9,097 bases of DNA from an uncultured Lachnospiraceae bacterium. Lineage in GTDB: Bacteria > Bacillota_A > Clostridia > Lachnospirales > Lachnospiraceae. Positions 1 through 7,630 of the stretch are shown here, piece after piece. Where the stretch lies: the NCBI GenBank assembly GCA_949957035.1, contig CATLIP010000093.1, positions 1 through 9,097 of the forward strand. The letters are read 5' to 3'. The notes below the pieces were generated by a model. The model saw nothing but the letters and a program-made list of their open reading frames with translations. It was not told where the DNA came from and ran no database searches. How positions within the stretch are numbered: the first letter of the stretch is position 1; every line of letters starts with the position of its first letter. Both the position numbers and the translations under genes were made by a program.

Positions 1-204
<204 letters not shown>

Positions 205-524
205 AAAAAGCTTAGGCTTGGTTTCCCACAAACCTTAACGTTTAGACGCTTCATAGTTCTTAACGAGGTTTCCCACGAGTTTAGAACTACCAAAGCATCC
301 ATAAATAATCAAGTTTAATCTCGGTCAAGAAAAATGCTCGCTTTTTCTTTTCCCGTTATTACTGTTTATAAGGTTGGTCTTGAATTTCCAAATCCATTCA
401 GCCTAGCCAAACTTCTTTATCCATTCAATTCCACGTTCTGAAATTTTCTCTCAAGAAATTTTCAGGGTTGTTGTCTATTGTTTAATTATCAAGGTTCTTT
501 CCTGTTGTCGTCTCTCGCGACAGC
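205..524 (-). other. rRNA operon leader (pre-16S 5' region)
   Basis: This stretch lies between the proximal rRNA promoter and mature 16S and carries no credible gene. It would be transcribed as the pre-rRNA leader. Visible structures are a near-perfect 11-bp stem at 439-464 (one mismatch, 4-nt loop), an 8-bp A/U stem at 327-349 (7-nt loop), and a 10-pair stem at 254-289 (TAGTTCT paired with AGAACTA, one mismatch, three more pairs). The 10-mer ggtttcccac occurs twice, at 220-229 and 267-276. The stem that pairs with the 3' flank of 16S for RNase III cannot be identified because that flank is outside the window. Confidence 0.75.
476..497 (-). promoter_or_regulatory. Candidate rRNA antitermination boxA-like motif
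   Basis: On the minus strand this reads GAACCTTGATAATTAAACAA and then TA. It resembles the Firmicute rRNA boxA pattern (TGTTCTTTGAAAACT followed by A-rich sequence) that loads the NusB/S10 antitermination complex. It sits about 30 nt downstream of the P2 start, an expected position. The match is imperfect and no other boxA candidate was evident, so this is a tentative call. Confidence 0.4.
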
Positions 525-570
525 TATATTAGATTATCACATCTTTCGTCGCTTGTCAACAACTTTTTTC
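519..570 (-). promoter_or_regulatory. rRNA promoter P2 (proximal)
   Basis: The -35 box TTGACA (554-559) and -10 box TAATCT (531-536) are separated by 17 nt. A G lies 7 nt past the -10 (position 524), a plausible +1; Firmicute rRNA promoters often start with GTP, which links them to GTP pools. Immediately upstream of the -35 are a T-tract (complement of an A-tract) and the 11-bp repeats at 571-603, which look like a curved UP-type element. The promoter aligns without gaps to P1 at an offset of 126 bp. Confidence 0.85.
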
Positions 571-603
571 AAGTTTCTTCAAAGTTTCTTCAAAGTTTCT
601 TCA
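571..603 (-). repeat. Three perfect 11-bp direct repeats upstream of P2
   Basis: The plus strand reads aagtttcttca three times in a row (571-581, 582-592, 593-603), followed by a degenerate partial copy (aacttct). On the minus strand the unit is TGAAGAAACTT, placing A-runs about one helical turn apart directly upstream of the P2 -35 box. Phased A-tracts bend DNA and contact the RNA polymerase alpha C-terminal domain, so a role as UP element is inferred. Confidence 0.85.
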
Positions 604-644
604 AACTTCTTTCGCTGTCATGTTTTGTATTTCCTTGCTCACCT

Positions 645-695
645 GACAGCCCAATTAGACTACCATATCTGTCATATCTTGTCAATAACTTTTTC
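645..695 (-). promoter_or_regulatory. rRNA promoter P1 (distal)
   Basis: The -35 box TTGACA (680-685) and -10 box TAGTCT (657-662) are separated by 17 nt. A GGG run at 652-650 supplies G residues at the expected start. Upstream, four A-tracts on the minus strand (plus-strand T-runs at 690-694, 699-704, 708-714 and 721-726) are spaced roughly 9.5 to 12.5 bp, suggesting intrinsic curvature and UP-element activity. With P2 it forms the tandem promoter arrangement common for rRNA operons. Confidence 0.82.
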
Positions 696-780
696 ATGTT
701 TTTTGACTTTTTTTGACAACTTTTTTCAAATAAATCCAGTTTGACATATCGATCCCCTGCGCCTTAGATTAACGTAACAT

Positions 781-832
781 GAGGTGGATGTTAGAGCGGA
801 TACATTGTTAAACCGCAAGCTTTCTCCACCCC
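781..832 (-). other. Stem-loop downstream of queA, no U-run
   Basis: The minus-strand RNA can pair GGGGUGGA (832-825) with UCCACCUC (788-781), 8 pairs including one G-U. An inner GCGG (816-813) can pair with CCGC (799-796). It begins 11 nt after the queA stop codon, where a terminator would be expected. However, the bases after it (AUGUUACGUU) are not U-rich, so it is not a typical intrinsic terminator. It may stabilise or process the operon's 3' end. No other terminator is visible between queA and the rRNA promoters. Confidence 0.4.
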
Positions 833-843
833 ATATTTTTAAC

Positions 844-1869
844 TCACACCACCAGCATCGCATCCCCAAACGAAAAGAACCGATACCGCTCCCTCACAGC
901 CTCCTCATAAGCCGCCAGCACCTTCTCGCGTCCCGCCAGAGCAGACACCAGCATAATCAGCGTAGATTCCGGCAGATGGAAATTCGTAATCAGGCAATCC
1001 ATCACCTTGAACCGATACCCCGGATAGATGAATATCTCCGTCCATCCACTGCACGCCGCAAGTTTGCCGTTCTCGTCTGCCGCAGATTCCACCGTCCGGC
1101 AGCTTGTAGTCCCCACACAGACGACCCGTTTTCCGTTCGCCTTCGCCCGGTTGATTTTATCCGCCGCCTCCTGATCAATCTGATAAAATTCCGAATGCAT
1201 ATGATGGTCGGTAATCTCGTCCACCTTCACCGGACGGAACGTCCCAAGCCCTACATGCAGCGTAACTTTCGCAATATCCACTCCCTGCCCTTCAATCTTT
1301 TTCAGAAGCTCAGGTGTGAAATGAAGCCCTGCCGTGGGCGCGGCTGCCGAACCTGTATGCGCTGCATATACGGTCTGGTAACGGTTCTTGTCCTCAAGCT
1401 GGTGGGTGATGTAAGGCGGCAGGGGCATCTGTCCTAACTGGTCTAAGATTTCCTCAAAAATCCCCTGATAGGTAAACTGAATCAAACGGTTTCCTTCTTC
1501 TACCACATCCACTACCTCGCCGGTCAAAAGCCCGCCGCCAAAAATAATCTTCGTTCCGACCTTCGCCTTTCTTCCCGGCTTCACCAGTGTTTCCCATACA
1601 TTATTTTCTTTCCGTTTTAGTAAAAGTATCTCAATCTTTCCGTTGGTTCCCTCCCTGGAACCAATCAGCCTTGCCGGAAGAACCTTCGTGTCGTTAATCA
1701 CCAGGCAGTCGCCCTCATGGAGATATTCTGTAATATCCCGGAACACACGATGCGAAATAACTCCAGCCTCCCTGTCAAGTACAAGGAGCCTGGAGCTTTC
1801 CCGATCCACTAAGGGGTCCTGCGCTATCAATTCTTCCGGCAATTCATAGTAAAAATCCTGTCGTTTCAT
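844..1869 (-). CDS. queA: S-adenosylmethionine:tRNA ribosyltransferase-isomerase (QueA)
   Basis: QueA transfers and isomerises the ribose moiety of S-adenosylmethionine onto 7-aminomethyl-7-deazaguanine at tRNA position 34, making epoxyqueuosine, the penultimate step to queuosine in tRNAs with GUN anticodons (Tyr, His, Asn, Asp). It is cytosolic. The 341-residue product has the family length (about 340-355) and conserved blocks throughout: [10 protein letters not shown] (59-68), GQMPLPPYI (146-154), YQTVYA (164-169), [13 protein letters not shown] (173-185), [10 protein letters not shown] (205-214), [10 protein letters not shown] (253-262), [10 protein letters not shown] (295-304) and [10 protein letters not shown] (330-339). 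The start is ATG at 1869 behind a purine-rich AAGGAAGGGA (1881-1890), somewhat far at about 11 nt. It is the last gene of the apparent pheST operon, 27 nt after the RDD gene. No Q-pathway partner (tgt, queG) is in the window. Confidence 0.97.
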   Translation of the reverse strand: MKRQDFYYELPEELIAQDPLVDRESSRLLVLDREAGVISHRVFRDITEYLHEGDCLVINDTKVLPARLIGSREGTNGKIEILLLKRKENNVWETLVKPGRKAKVGTKIIFGGGLLTGEVVDVVEEGNRLIQFTYQGIFEEILDQLGQMPLPPYITHQLEDKNRYQTVYAAHTGSAAAPTAGLHFTPELLKKIEGQGVDIAKVTLHVGLGTFRPVKVDEITDHHMHSEFYQIDQEAADKINRAKANGKRVVCVGTTSCRTVESAADENGKLAACSGWTEIFIYPGYRFKVMDCLITNFHLPESTLIMLVSALAGREKVLAAYEEAVRERYRFFSFGDAMLVV

Positions 1870-1896
1870 TTTAATATGAATCCCTTCCTTAATCCA

Positions 1897-2745
1897 TTAT
1901 ATAGACGTACCATCCTTTTCATTCGATGATCCCTCTGATACATTTATCGGCACACTGCTATTGCCTGCTGCAACTTTTTCTGATTCTGCCCTGTCATTCT
2001 CTGACATTTTCCCAAAAACTTCCACCGGATTCCCATCCTTTTCCTTCTCTGGTAGAGGACTTCCTCCGTGCGGCATCTGTCCATACCCCTTTCCCGGCGC
2101 AGTACCTTCTCCTGCCGGCATATTTCCATTCGCATTTCCGTACGGAGATATCGGGCCATAGGCAGACGGTCCATTTCCCCCGGACGGACGGCCGTAGGGC
2201 GGAACAGGCGGCGCAGGCGGTACGGGAGGTATGGGCGGATACGTCGCCATGGCCTGATACCGGGGAACTACTTTAATCCTCTTCCCATAGACCACCCTGG
2301 TATCGCAGAGCATATCGTGAAGGCCTCTCTTCTCCCGGTCTACCCCCGCCATAATATAACCAATCCCAACCGACAGCCCGCACAGAAACCTTCCCACCGT
2401 TTCCCGATACAAAATACTGACAAACGTAAGTTTCCGGTTTCCATCCGCAGGGACCACCCTGAGGTTCATAAGCCGTTTTCCCGGCGTCGTCCCTGTATAA
2501 TAGGTAAGCAGGATAAAATAAGCGACCTGCAGCAAATACAGTATCGTATCCTTTACCGTATACTGGAACAGCCACCTTGTCTGGAACAGCCCCCCTCCTG
2601 CAAAGGACACAATCCCTATGACCAGCTTAACGAACAAAAGCCCAATCCAGACAATACCAAGGTCAATCAGATATGCCGCCAGACGCACCCAAAATCCTGC
2701 GAACTCTAATTCCTGCCTGCCGCGGTTAGCGTAATTGTTCTGCAT
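1897..2745 (-). CDS. RDD-family membrane protein with Pro/Gly-rich C-terminal tail
   Basis: The 282-residue product has two parts. Residues about 15-155 form an RDD domain: the Arg/Asp signature lies in RLAAYLID (21-28) in the first membrane helix (about 22-45), followed by helices near 67-85 and 118-134. The motifs TPGKRLMNLRVV (87-98) and DREKRGLHDMLCDTRVV (136-152) are typical of the family. Residues about 165-282 are a hydrophilic tail: a Pro-rich run near 169-186, a Gly/Pro/Asn/Tyr-rich stretch to about 230, then an acidic and Ser-rich end. RDD proteins are poorly understood; some are implicated in ion or solute transport. The start overlaps sppA by 20 nt (ATGCAGAAC inside the sppA end) with only a weak GGGG about 12 nt upstream, so translational coupling to sppA is likely. 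I cannot assign a substrate. Confidence 0.85.
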   Translation of the reverse strand: MQNNYANRGRQELEFAGFWVRLAAYLIDLGIVWIGLLFVKLVIGIVSFAGGGLFQTRWLFQYTVKDTILYLLQVAYFILLTYYTGTTPGKRLMNLRVVPADGNRKLTFVSILYRETVGRFLCGLSVGIGYIMAGVDREKRGLHDMLCDTRVVYGKRIKVVPRYQAMATYPPIPPVPPAPPVPPYGRPSGGNGPSAYGPISPYGNANGNMPAGEGTAPGKGYGQMPHGGSPLPEKEKDGNPVEVFGKMSENDRAESEKVAAGNSSVPINVSEGSSNEKDGTSI

Positions 2746-3703
2746 AGTACATCGGCACCCCGCTTTCCATCTCTGCCGCAGTCTCTTTTAAGATCTGCGC
2801 CTCTGACTTGGGAATCACACTTTCGATTTTTGCAAACAGAGAGGTAAAGAAATCAAGCTCTCTCTCCTGCTCGTAGAATTGATAGACCCCAAGCTCACTG
2901 CTCATTGCCGCTGTCATATCCTCGTAAAGACTGATTTCATCAATCAATCCCTTCTCCAACGCCTGGCTCGCCGTGTAGACACGTCCGTCTGCAATCGCCC
3001 TCACCGCCGCATCCTCCATGCCGCGCCCTTCTGACACGATACCCACGAACTTATTGTAATATTCATCCACCTGCTCCTGATAGATAGCAATCTGCTCCTC
3101 CGTCATCTTAGAGCTGTCCTTATACTCCCCGCTGGTGATACTAAAATAACGAATTCCTAACTTTTCGTAGAGGCCAGTCATGTCAAATCCGGACATAATG
3201 ACTCCAATCGAACCGGTGGTGGTATTGGGATTGGCGTAAATCTTATCCGCCGCCATAGAAATCATATATCCTCCCGACGCCGCATAATGCGCCATATAAT
3301 CCCAAATCGGGCGTCCCGTCTCTTCCTTATATTCTTTCAGTTTCAGGTACAGCTCCTCCGACTCATACACCGTTCCGCCCGGGGAATCCACATAGAGCAG
3401 GATTCCCTTGTTATCGCTGTCGTTCATCAGGTTATCAATATAGTCAAGAGTCGTGATATGCTGATACCCCACAGGCACATCGAACACCCCTGTTTCTGTC
3501 TGTTCCTGAATCGTGCCTTGTACCGTCACGATTGCAATATAGTCGCCGCTGGGCGGATTGAATCCGTCCACCTCCGTCAACAGTTCCCCCATACTTTCCT
3601 TTAGTATCTTCTCTGACCACGTATTGGTCAGTACGCTGGATACTCCTACCATGATAAATAAGATTGCAGCTATGACCAAACCGCCTATCTGTTTTTTATT
3701 CAT
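2726..3703 (-). CDS. sppA: Signal peptide peptidase SppA (peptidase family S49)
   Basis: A membrane-anchored serine protease expected to degrade signal peptides left in the membrane after secretion, with the catalytic domain outside the cytoplasm. Numbered from the chosen start (325 aa), residues about 6-27 are a signal anchor. The S49 core follows, with YVDSPGGTV (104-112), the nucleophile Ser143 in AASGGY and the general base Lys195 in GEYKDSSK. The 52-residue Ser-Lys spacing equals that of Bacillus subtilis SppA (Ser147/Lys199), as I recall it. The single-domain length matches the short Gram-positive form. An in-frame ATG 24 nt upstream (3727) lacks a ribosome binding site and abuts an inverted repeat; ATG at 3703 has GGGGA 6 nt upstream and gives a clean MNKK signal start. 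It follows pheT by 60 nt and overlaps the RDD gene. Confidence 0.93.
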   Translation of the reverse strand: MNKKQIGGLVIAAILFIMVGVSSVLTNTWSEKILKESMGELLTEVDGFNPPSGDYIAIVTVQGTIQEQTETGVFDVPVGYQHITTLDYIDNLMNDSDNKGILLYVDSPGGTVYESEELYLKLKEYKEETGRPIWDYMAHYAASGGYMISMAADKIYANPNTTTGSIGVIMSGFDMTGLYEKLGIRYFSITSGEYKDSSKMTEEQIAIYQEQVDEYYNKFVGIVSEGRGMEDAAVRAIADGRVYTASQALEKGLIDEISLYEDMTAAMSSELGVYQFYEQERELDFFTSLFAKIESVIPKSEAQILKETAAEMESGVPMYYAEQLR

Positions 3704-3709
3704 TTCCAA

Positions 3710-3714
3710 TCCCC
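3710..3714 (-). promoter_or_regulatory. Ribosome binding site fixing the sppA start
   Basis: GGGGA on the minus strand ends 6 nt before ATG at 3703. It lies inside the longer reading frame that would begin at 3727, and so argues for the shorter protein. Confidence 0.6.
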
Positions 3715-3727
3715 ATTTCTGCAGCAT

Positions 3728-3757
3728 GTTTGAAACATACTTTCTGCCTTTTCAAAC
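3728..3757 (-). repeat. 8-bp inverted repeat between pheT and sppA
   Basis: gtttgaaa (3728-3735) and tttcaaac (3750-3757) are perfect inverse complements with a 14-nt loop. It starts 6 nt after the pheT stop and is followed by AUGCUGCAG, not a U-run, so it does not look like an intrinsic terminator. It may be an RNA processing or stability element, or chance in an A/T-rich spacer. Confidence 0.5.
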
Positions 3758-3763
3758 GCGCAA

Positions 3764-6184
3764 TTATTTCCGCAGCTCGATTCCCATAGCTTCCAAAGCC
3801 TTCAGGATTCTGCCCATGGCCTCCGTTACCTCTGCGTCCTCCAGCGTCTTATCCTTTGCGCGGAATACGATGGAATATGCCACAGACTTATATCCTTCCT
3901 TAATCTGCGCACCCTCGTAGAGGTCGAACAGGCCATAGCTCTCCAGATACTCGCCGCCCTTCTTCTCAATCACGTCCTCAATCTGTCCTACCAGTGTCTC
4001 CTTAGGAATCACCATACTGATATCACGGTTCACGGACGGGAACCTGGCAATTCCAGTATACTTCCGGTCAAATGTGGCCCGCTTTACAATCTCCGGCATA
4101 TCCAGCACTGCAACATAGGCTTTCGTCCCGATACCATAGGCGTCTGCAATGTCCGGATGGACCTCTCCCAGATAGCCGACCACTATGCCGTCATAGATGA
4201 TATTGGCCTGACGACCCGGATGGAGATAAGGCTTGCCGGAATTGGGGTCATAGACTTCCTTCTGGTTCATCCCGATTTTCTCAAAGAACTCCTCCACAAC
4301 GCCCTTCATGCTGAAGAAATCTCCGTCCCCGTACATTCCAAGGGTAAACTGCATCCGTTCCTCGGGAAGCTCCGTCAAAGGCAGCGCTTTCGGCAGATAA
4401 ATATTCCCCAGCTCATACAGCCGGACATTCTTGTTTCTTCTATTATAATTGGTAGCGAGGGATGTCAGCATCCCGTTCAGGGAAGTAGTGCGCATAATGC
4501 TGTAATCCTCACCTAAGGGATTCATAATCTCTACCGTCCTGCGAAGAGGAGAATCCTGTGGAATCCGCAGCTTGTCGAACACCTTCGGGCTTTCAAAGGA
4601 ATAGGTCATGCCCTGGCTGAATCCGCAGAATTCCGCGATGTCTCTTGCCACCTCTTCCACACGCAGCTTAAAGGACAGCTTTCCGGTGGTCGCCTCCCCT
4701 CTTGGAAGCGTGGTCGGGATATTGTCATACCCATAGAACCTTGCCACCTCTTCCGCAAGGTCGGCAAGACGGAACAGGTCGTGGCGGAAGGTGGGTGCGA
4801 TGACTTCGCTTGCCGCCTCGTCGAAGCCAAGCCCAATCTTCTCGAAATAGCCAAGCATCTCCTCCTTGGAAATATCTGTCCCCAGAAGACGGTTGATTTC
4901 CTCTGCATCAAAGGGGACTCTCACCGGCTCTTTCTTCTTGCCGTAGACGTCTACGGTGCCGCCTACGACTTCACCGGCTCCCAGCTCTTCTACCAACTGG
5001 CAGGCGCGGTCGATTGCCGCTTTCGCATTGTTCGGGTCAAGCCCCTTCTCGAACTTACCGGAAGCATCGGTTCGCAGGCCGATTTTCTTACTGGATTTAC
5101 GGATATTCGTCCCGTCAAAACATGCAGCCTCGAACAGCATAGTCTTTACATCGTCCGTGATCATGGAATTTTCACCTCCCATGATTCCCGCAATGCCAAT
5201 CGACTTCTCGCCGTCGCAGATCATCAGCACAGACTCATCCATTTCCCGCTCCTGCCCGTCTAAGGTGGTGAACTTCTCCCCCTTCGCAGCAGTGCGCACG
5301 ATAATCTCCCGCCCGGCAATGGTATCTAAATCATATGCGTGCATGGGCTGGCCGTATTCTTCCATCACGTAGTTGGTAATGTCAACCAGATTATTAATCG
5401 GGCGGATTCCCACAGATGCAAGACGTCTCTGCATCCATTTCGGGGACGGGCCGATTTTGATATTCTTCACGACCCTTGCACAGTACCTTGGGCAAAGGTC
5501 ATTGTCCTTGACCGTAACCTTGATGAAATCGCCAACGTCCTCACCATTTCCTGTCTCTGTCACTACGGGCGGATGAAATTCCTTGCCAAATGTAGCCGCC
5601 GCTTCCCGTGCGATTCCTACCACGCTGAAACAGTCTACACGGTTGGAAGTCACCTCATACTCGAACACCACGTCGTTAAGCCCCAGGGCCTCTACCGCAT
5701 TTGCCCCCACAAGCGCATCCTCCGGGAAAATGTAGATGCCTTCTTCCGGCGCCTCCGGATACATATCGCGGTTAGAGCCAAGCTCTTCGATGGAACACAT
5801 CATGCCCCGGCTCTCAATCCCCCTAAGTTTTCCTTTCTTAATCTTCACGCCTCCGGCAACGCGGCTCCCCGGCTCATGCCCTCCGGCGACCCGTCCTCCG
5901 TCCAGCACCACCGGGACCTTGTCTTTCTCATGCACGTTCTTTGCACCTGTCACAATCTGGACAGACTCATTTCCCACATTGACCTGACAGACAATCAACT
6001 TGTCTGCGTCCGGATGTTTCTCAATCTTGTCAATCTGGCCAATCACAATCTTATCCAGATCGGCATCCAACACCTCGTATCCTTCTACCTTGGTTCCGGA
6101 TAATGTCATTGCATCCGTATATTCCTGTGCAGTGGCTTCAAGCCCCGGAACATACGCTTTTATCCATGATAATGATGTATTCAT
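3764..6184 (-). CDS. pheT: Phenylalanine--tRNA ligase beta subunit (PheT)
   Basis: This is the beta subunit of the cytosolic (alpha-beta)2 phenylalanyl-tRNA synthetase. It supplies tRNA binding and editing of mischarged Tyr-tRNA-Phe, while catalysis lies in PheS. The 806 residues match the family (about 790-810) and show the full domain order: an N-terminal EMAP/Trbp-type OB-fold (about 40-150) with KHPDADKL at 56-63, the B3/B4 editing region (about 215-390) with HAYDLD (282-287) and MGGENS (335-340), the B5 domain (about 415-485), a catalytic-like core, and the C-terminal anticodon-binding FDX-ACB domain (about 710-806) opening with YTGIARFPSVNRDIS. AAAGGAG (6192-6198) lies 7 nt before ATG at 6184. 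It is 24 nt downstream of pheS. No frameshift or missing domain is visible. Confidence 0.98.
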   Translation of the reverse strand: MNTSLSWIKAYVPGLEATAQEYTDAMTLSGTKVEGYEVLDADLDKIVIGQIDKIEKHPDADKLIVCQVNVGNESVQIVTGAKNVHEKDKVPVVLDGGRVAGGHEPGSRVAGGVKIKKGKLRGIESRGMMCSIEELGSNRDMYPEAPEEGIYIFPEDALVGANAVEALGLNDVVFEYEVTSNRVDCFSVVGIAREAAATFGKEFHPPVVTETGNGEDVGDFIKVTVKDNDLCPRYCARVVKNIKIGPSPKWMQRRLASVGIRPINNLVDITNYVMEEYGQPMHAYDLDTIAGREIIVRTAAKGEKFTTLDGQEREMDESVLMICDGEKSIGIAGIMGGENSMITDDVKTMLFEAACFDGTNIRKSSKKIGLRTDASGKFEKGLDPNNAKAAIDRACQLVEELGAGEVVGGTVDVYGKKKEPVRVPFDAEEINRLLGTDISKEEMLGYFEKIGLGFDEAASEVIAPTFRHDLFRLADLAEEVARFYGYDNIPTTLPRGEATTGKLSFKLRVEEVARDIAEFCGFSQGMTYSFESPKVFDKLRIPQDSPLRRTVEIMNPLGEDYSIMRTTSLNGMLTSLATNYNRRNKNVRLYELGNIYLPKALPLTELPEERMQFTLGMYGDGDFFSMKGVVEEFFEKIGMNQKEVYDPNSGKPYLHPGRQANIIYDGIVVGYLGEVHPDIADAYGIGTKAYVAVLDMPEIVKRATFDRKYTGIARFPSVNRDISMVIPKETLVGQIEDVIEKKGGEYLESYGLFDLYEGAQIKEGYKSVAYSIVFRAKDKTLEDAEVTEAMGRILKALEAMGIELRK

Positions 6185-6208
6185 CTTCCTGCTCCTTTCT
6201 GCCGCTTC

Positions 6209-7228
6209 TTAGAATTGCTTCAAAAATCTAATATCATTTTCATACAACAGTCTCATATCGTCTATCTCATACTTGAGCAGCGCGATCCGCTCAAGCCCCA
6301 CGCCGAACGCGAATCCTGTGTACTCATTGGGGTCGATCCCGCACATTTCCAGCACATGAGGATGCACCATACCGCAGCCAAGAATCTCAATCCATCCGGA
6401 CCCTTTACAGAAACGGCATCCCTTTCCCCCGCATTTGAAACAGGTAACGTCCACCTCTGCGCTTGGCTCTGTAAATGGGAAATGGTGGGGACGGAACTTC
6501 GTCTTCGTGTCCGGCCCGAACAGTTCTTTTGCGAATACCTCCAGCGTCCCTTTCAAATCTGCAAAAGAAATGTTCTTGTCAATGACCAGTCCTTCAATCT
6601 GATGGAAGGACGGGGAATGGGTCGCGTCCACCTCGTCGGAGCGGAACACCCTTCCCGGCGCAATCATACGGATGGGAAGCTTCCCCTGCTCCATCACACG
6701 CGCCTGAACCGGGGATGTCTGGGTACGCAGCACGATTTCCTTATTGACATAGAAGGTGTCCTGCTCATCCTTGGCCGGATGCCCGTCGGGGATGTTCAGC
6801 TTCTCAAAATTATACAGGTCGTACTCCACGTCCGGCCCCTCGACCACCTCGTAGCCCATGCCGATGAAGATACGCTCTACCTCTTCTAACGCAATGGTAT
6901 TAGGATGCCGGTGTCCCACCATATTTTTCCTGGAGGGGAGCGTAACGTCGATCACTTCCTGCTTCATCCGCTCTTCACGGATTGCCCGCTCCATCTTCGC
7001 CTTGCTCTCTTCTAAAATGCTCTCGATTGCCTCCCGCGTCTCGTTGACCAGCTGCCCAACCTTGGGGCGCTCTTCGGGCGCAACATTCTTCATTCCCTTT
7101 AATACGGCGGTAAGTTCTCCCTTCTTGCCTAAGAACTTTACACGCACATCATTCAATTTTTCCGGCATGTCGGCAGCATTGATTGCCTTCAACGCTTCCT
7201 CTTTGATGCTCTGCAATTTCTCTTTCAT
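6209..7228 (-). CDS. pheS: Phenylalanine--tRNA ligase alpha subunit (PheS)
   Basis: This is the catalytic subunit of phenylalanyl-tRNA synthetase, which activates Phe with ATP and charges tRNA-Phe. Numbered from the chosen start (339 aa, typical length), residues 1-90 form the N-terminal tRNA-binding coiled coil. The class II core follows: motif 1 region around [14 protein letters not shown] (107-120), motif 2 with [21 protein letters not shown] (190-210), and motif 3 [16 protein letters not shown] (305-320). The FAFG residues line the Phe pocket. A four-Cys knuckle, [12 protein letters not shown] (263-274), resembles that of many Firmicute PheS proteins. An in-frame ATG at 7252 would add 8 residues but has no ribosome binding site; ATG at 7228 has AAAGGA 9 nt upstream. 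Expression should be controlled by the upstream T-box. Confidence 0.97.
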   Translation of the reverse strand: MKEKLQSIKEEALKAINAADMPEKLNDVRVKFLGKKGELTAVLKGMKNVAPEERPKVGQLVNETREAIESILEESKAKMERAIREERMKQEVIDVTLPSRKNMVGHRHPNTIALEEVERIFIGMGYEVVEGPDVEYDLYNFEKLNIPDGHPAKDEQDTFYVNKEIVLRTQTSPVQARVMEQGKLPIRMIAPGRVFRSDEVDATHSPSFHQIEGLVIDKNISFADLKGTLEVFAKELFGPDTKTKFRPHHFPFTEPSAEVDVTCFKCGGKGCRFCKGSGWIEILGCGMVHPHVLEMCGIDPNEYTGFAFGVGLERIALLKYEIDDMRLLYENDIRFLKQF

Positions 7229-7237
7229 CGCTTCTCT

Positions 7238-7243
7238 TCCTTT
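7238..7243 (-). promoter_or_regulatory. Ribosome binding site fixing the pheS start
   Basis: AAAGGA on the minus strand lies 9 nt before ATG at 7228. It falls within the 8 codons that would be added by the upstream ATG at 7252, which itself has no Shine-Dalgarno sequence. Confidence 0.7.
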
Positions 7244-7357
7244 CCTGCTCATTTACAAAATTGTTCCGGTCATTTACACTTTTCCCGGAAACAGTGAAAG
7301 ACCGCGCGGCCCGTGCGCCGCCCAAGCGACATGTTTACTCTGCACGGGTCTGCGCAC

Positions 7358-7387
7358 AAAAAAAGCCCATCCCAAAAAGGGACGAGC
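7358..7387 (-). terminator. T-box intrinsic terminator
   Basis: Minus-strand RNA GCUCGUCCC (7387-7379) pairs with GGGAUGGGC (7373-7365) in a 9-bp stem with two G-U pairs and a UUUUU loop, followed directly by seven U residues (7364-7358). It lies just downstream of the T-box sequence and 129 nt before the pheS start, where T-box attenuators are placed. Confidence 0.93.
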
Positions 7388-7630
7388 AATTACCCGTGGT
7401 ACCACCCTGATTCCCGCATAGTCGCACTGGCTTCATGAATGCGGGCGCTCAAACATGCGTAACGTGCATCAAACGGCATCTCCTACTACCATAGTATGGC
7501 TTCAAATATGCAGCTCGCGCGGGAAATTCGATTCCTGTCTGAACCAAAGGGAACTTACAGCCCGGTGATTCCCTCTCTCTGTTGGAAAACAGTTCTCTAC
7601 TTACACGGTCATCGCTTTTCATTTTATGGA

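Noticed and set aside
571..603. CRISPR-like or transposon-end reading of the short tandem repeats
   Set aside because: The units are contiguous 11-mers with no spacers and sit exactly at the UP-element position of a promoter; no transposase or terminal inverted repeats are present anywhere in the window.
478..744. Open frame of 88 codons on the plus strand across the rRNA promoters
   Set aside because: It runs over both rRNA promoters and the 11-bp repeats; its Phe/Ser-rich product (repeated FKFLQSF-like) simply reflects the T-rich complement of A-tracts.
784..1437. Open frame of 217 codons on the plus strand opposite queA
   Set aside because: Antisense to the well-conserved queA, rich in Arg/His/Pro as expected of a shadow frame, and without a family signature.
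2068..2709. Plus-strand frames opposite the RDD gene
   Set aside because: They mirror the low-complexity tail and membrane helices of the RDD gene and have no domain of their own.
5339..6103. Open frame of 254 codons on the plus strand opposite pheT
   Set aside because: It lies wholly inside pheT on the other strand, has no ribosome binding site or recognisable domain, and its composition is that of an antisense shadow of a strongly coding frame.
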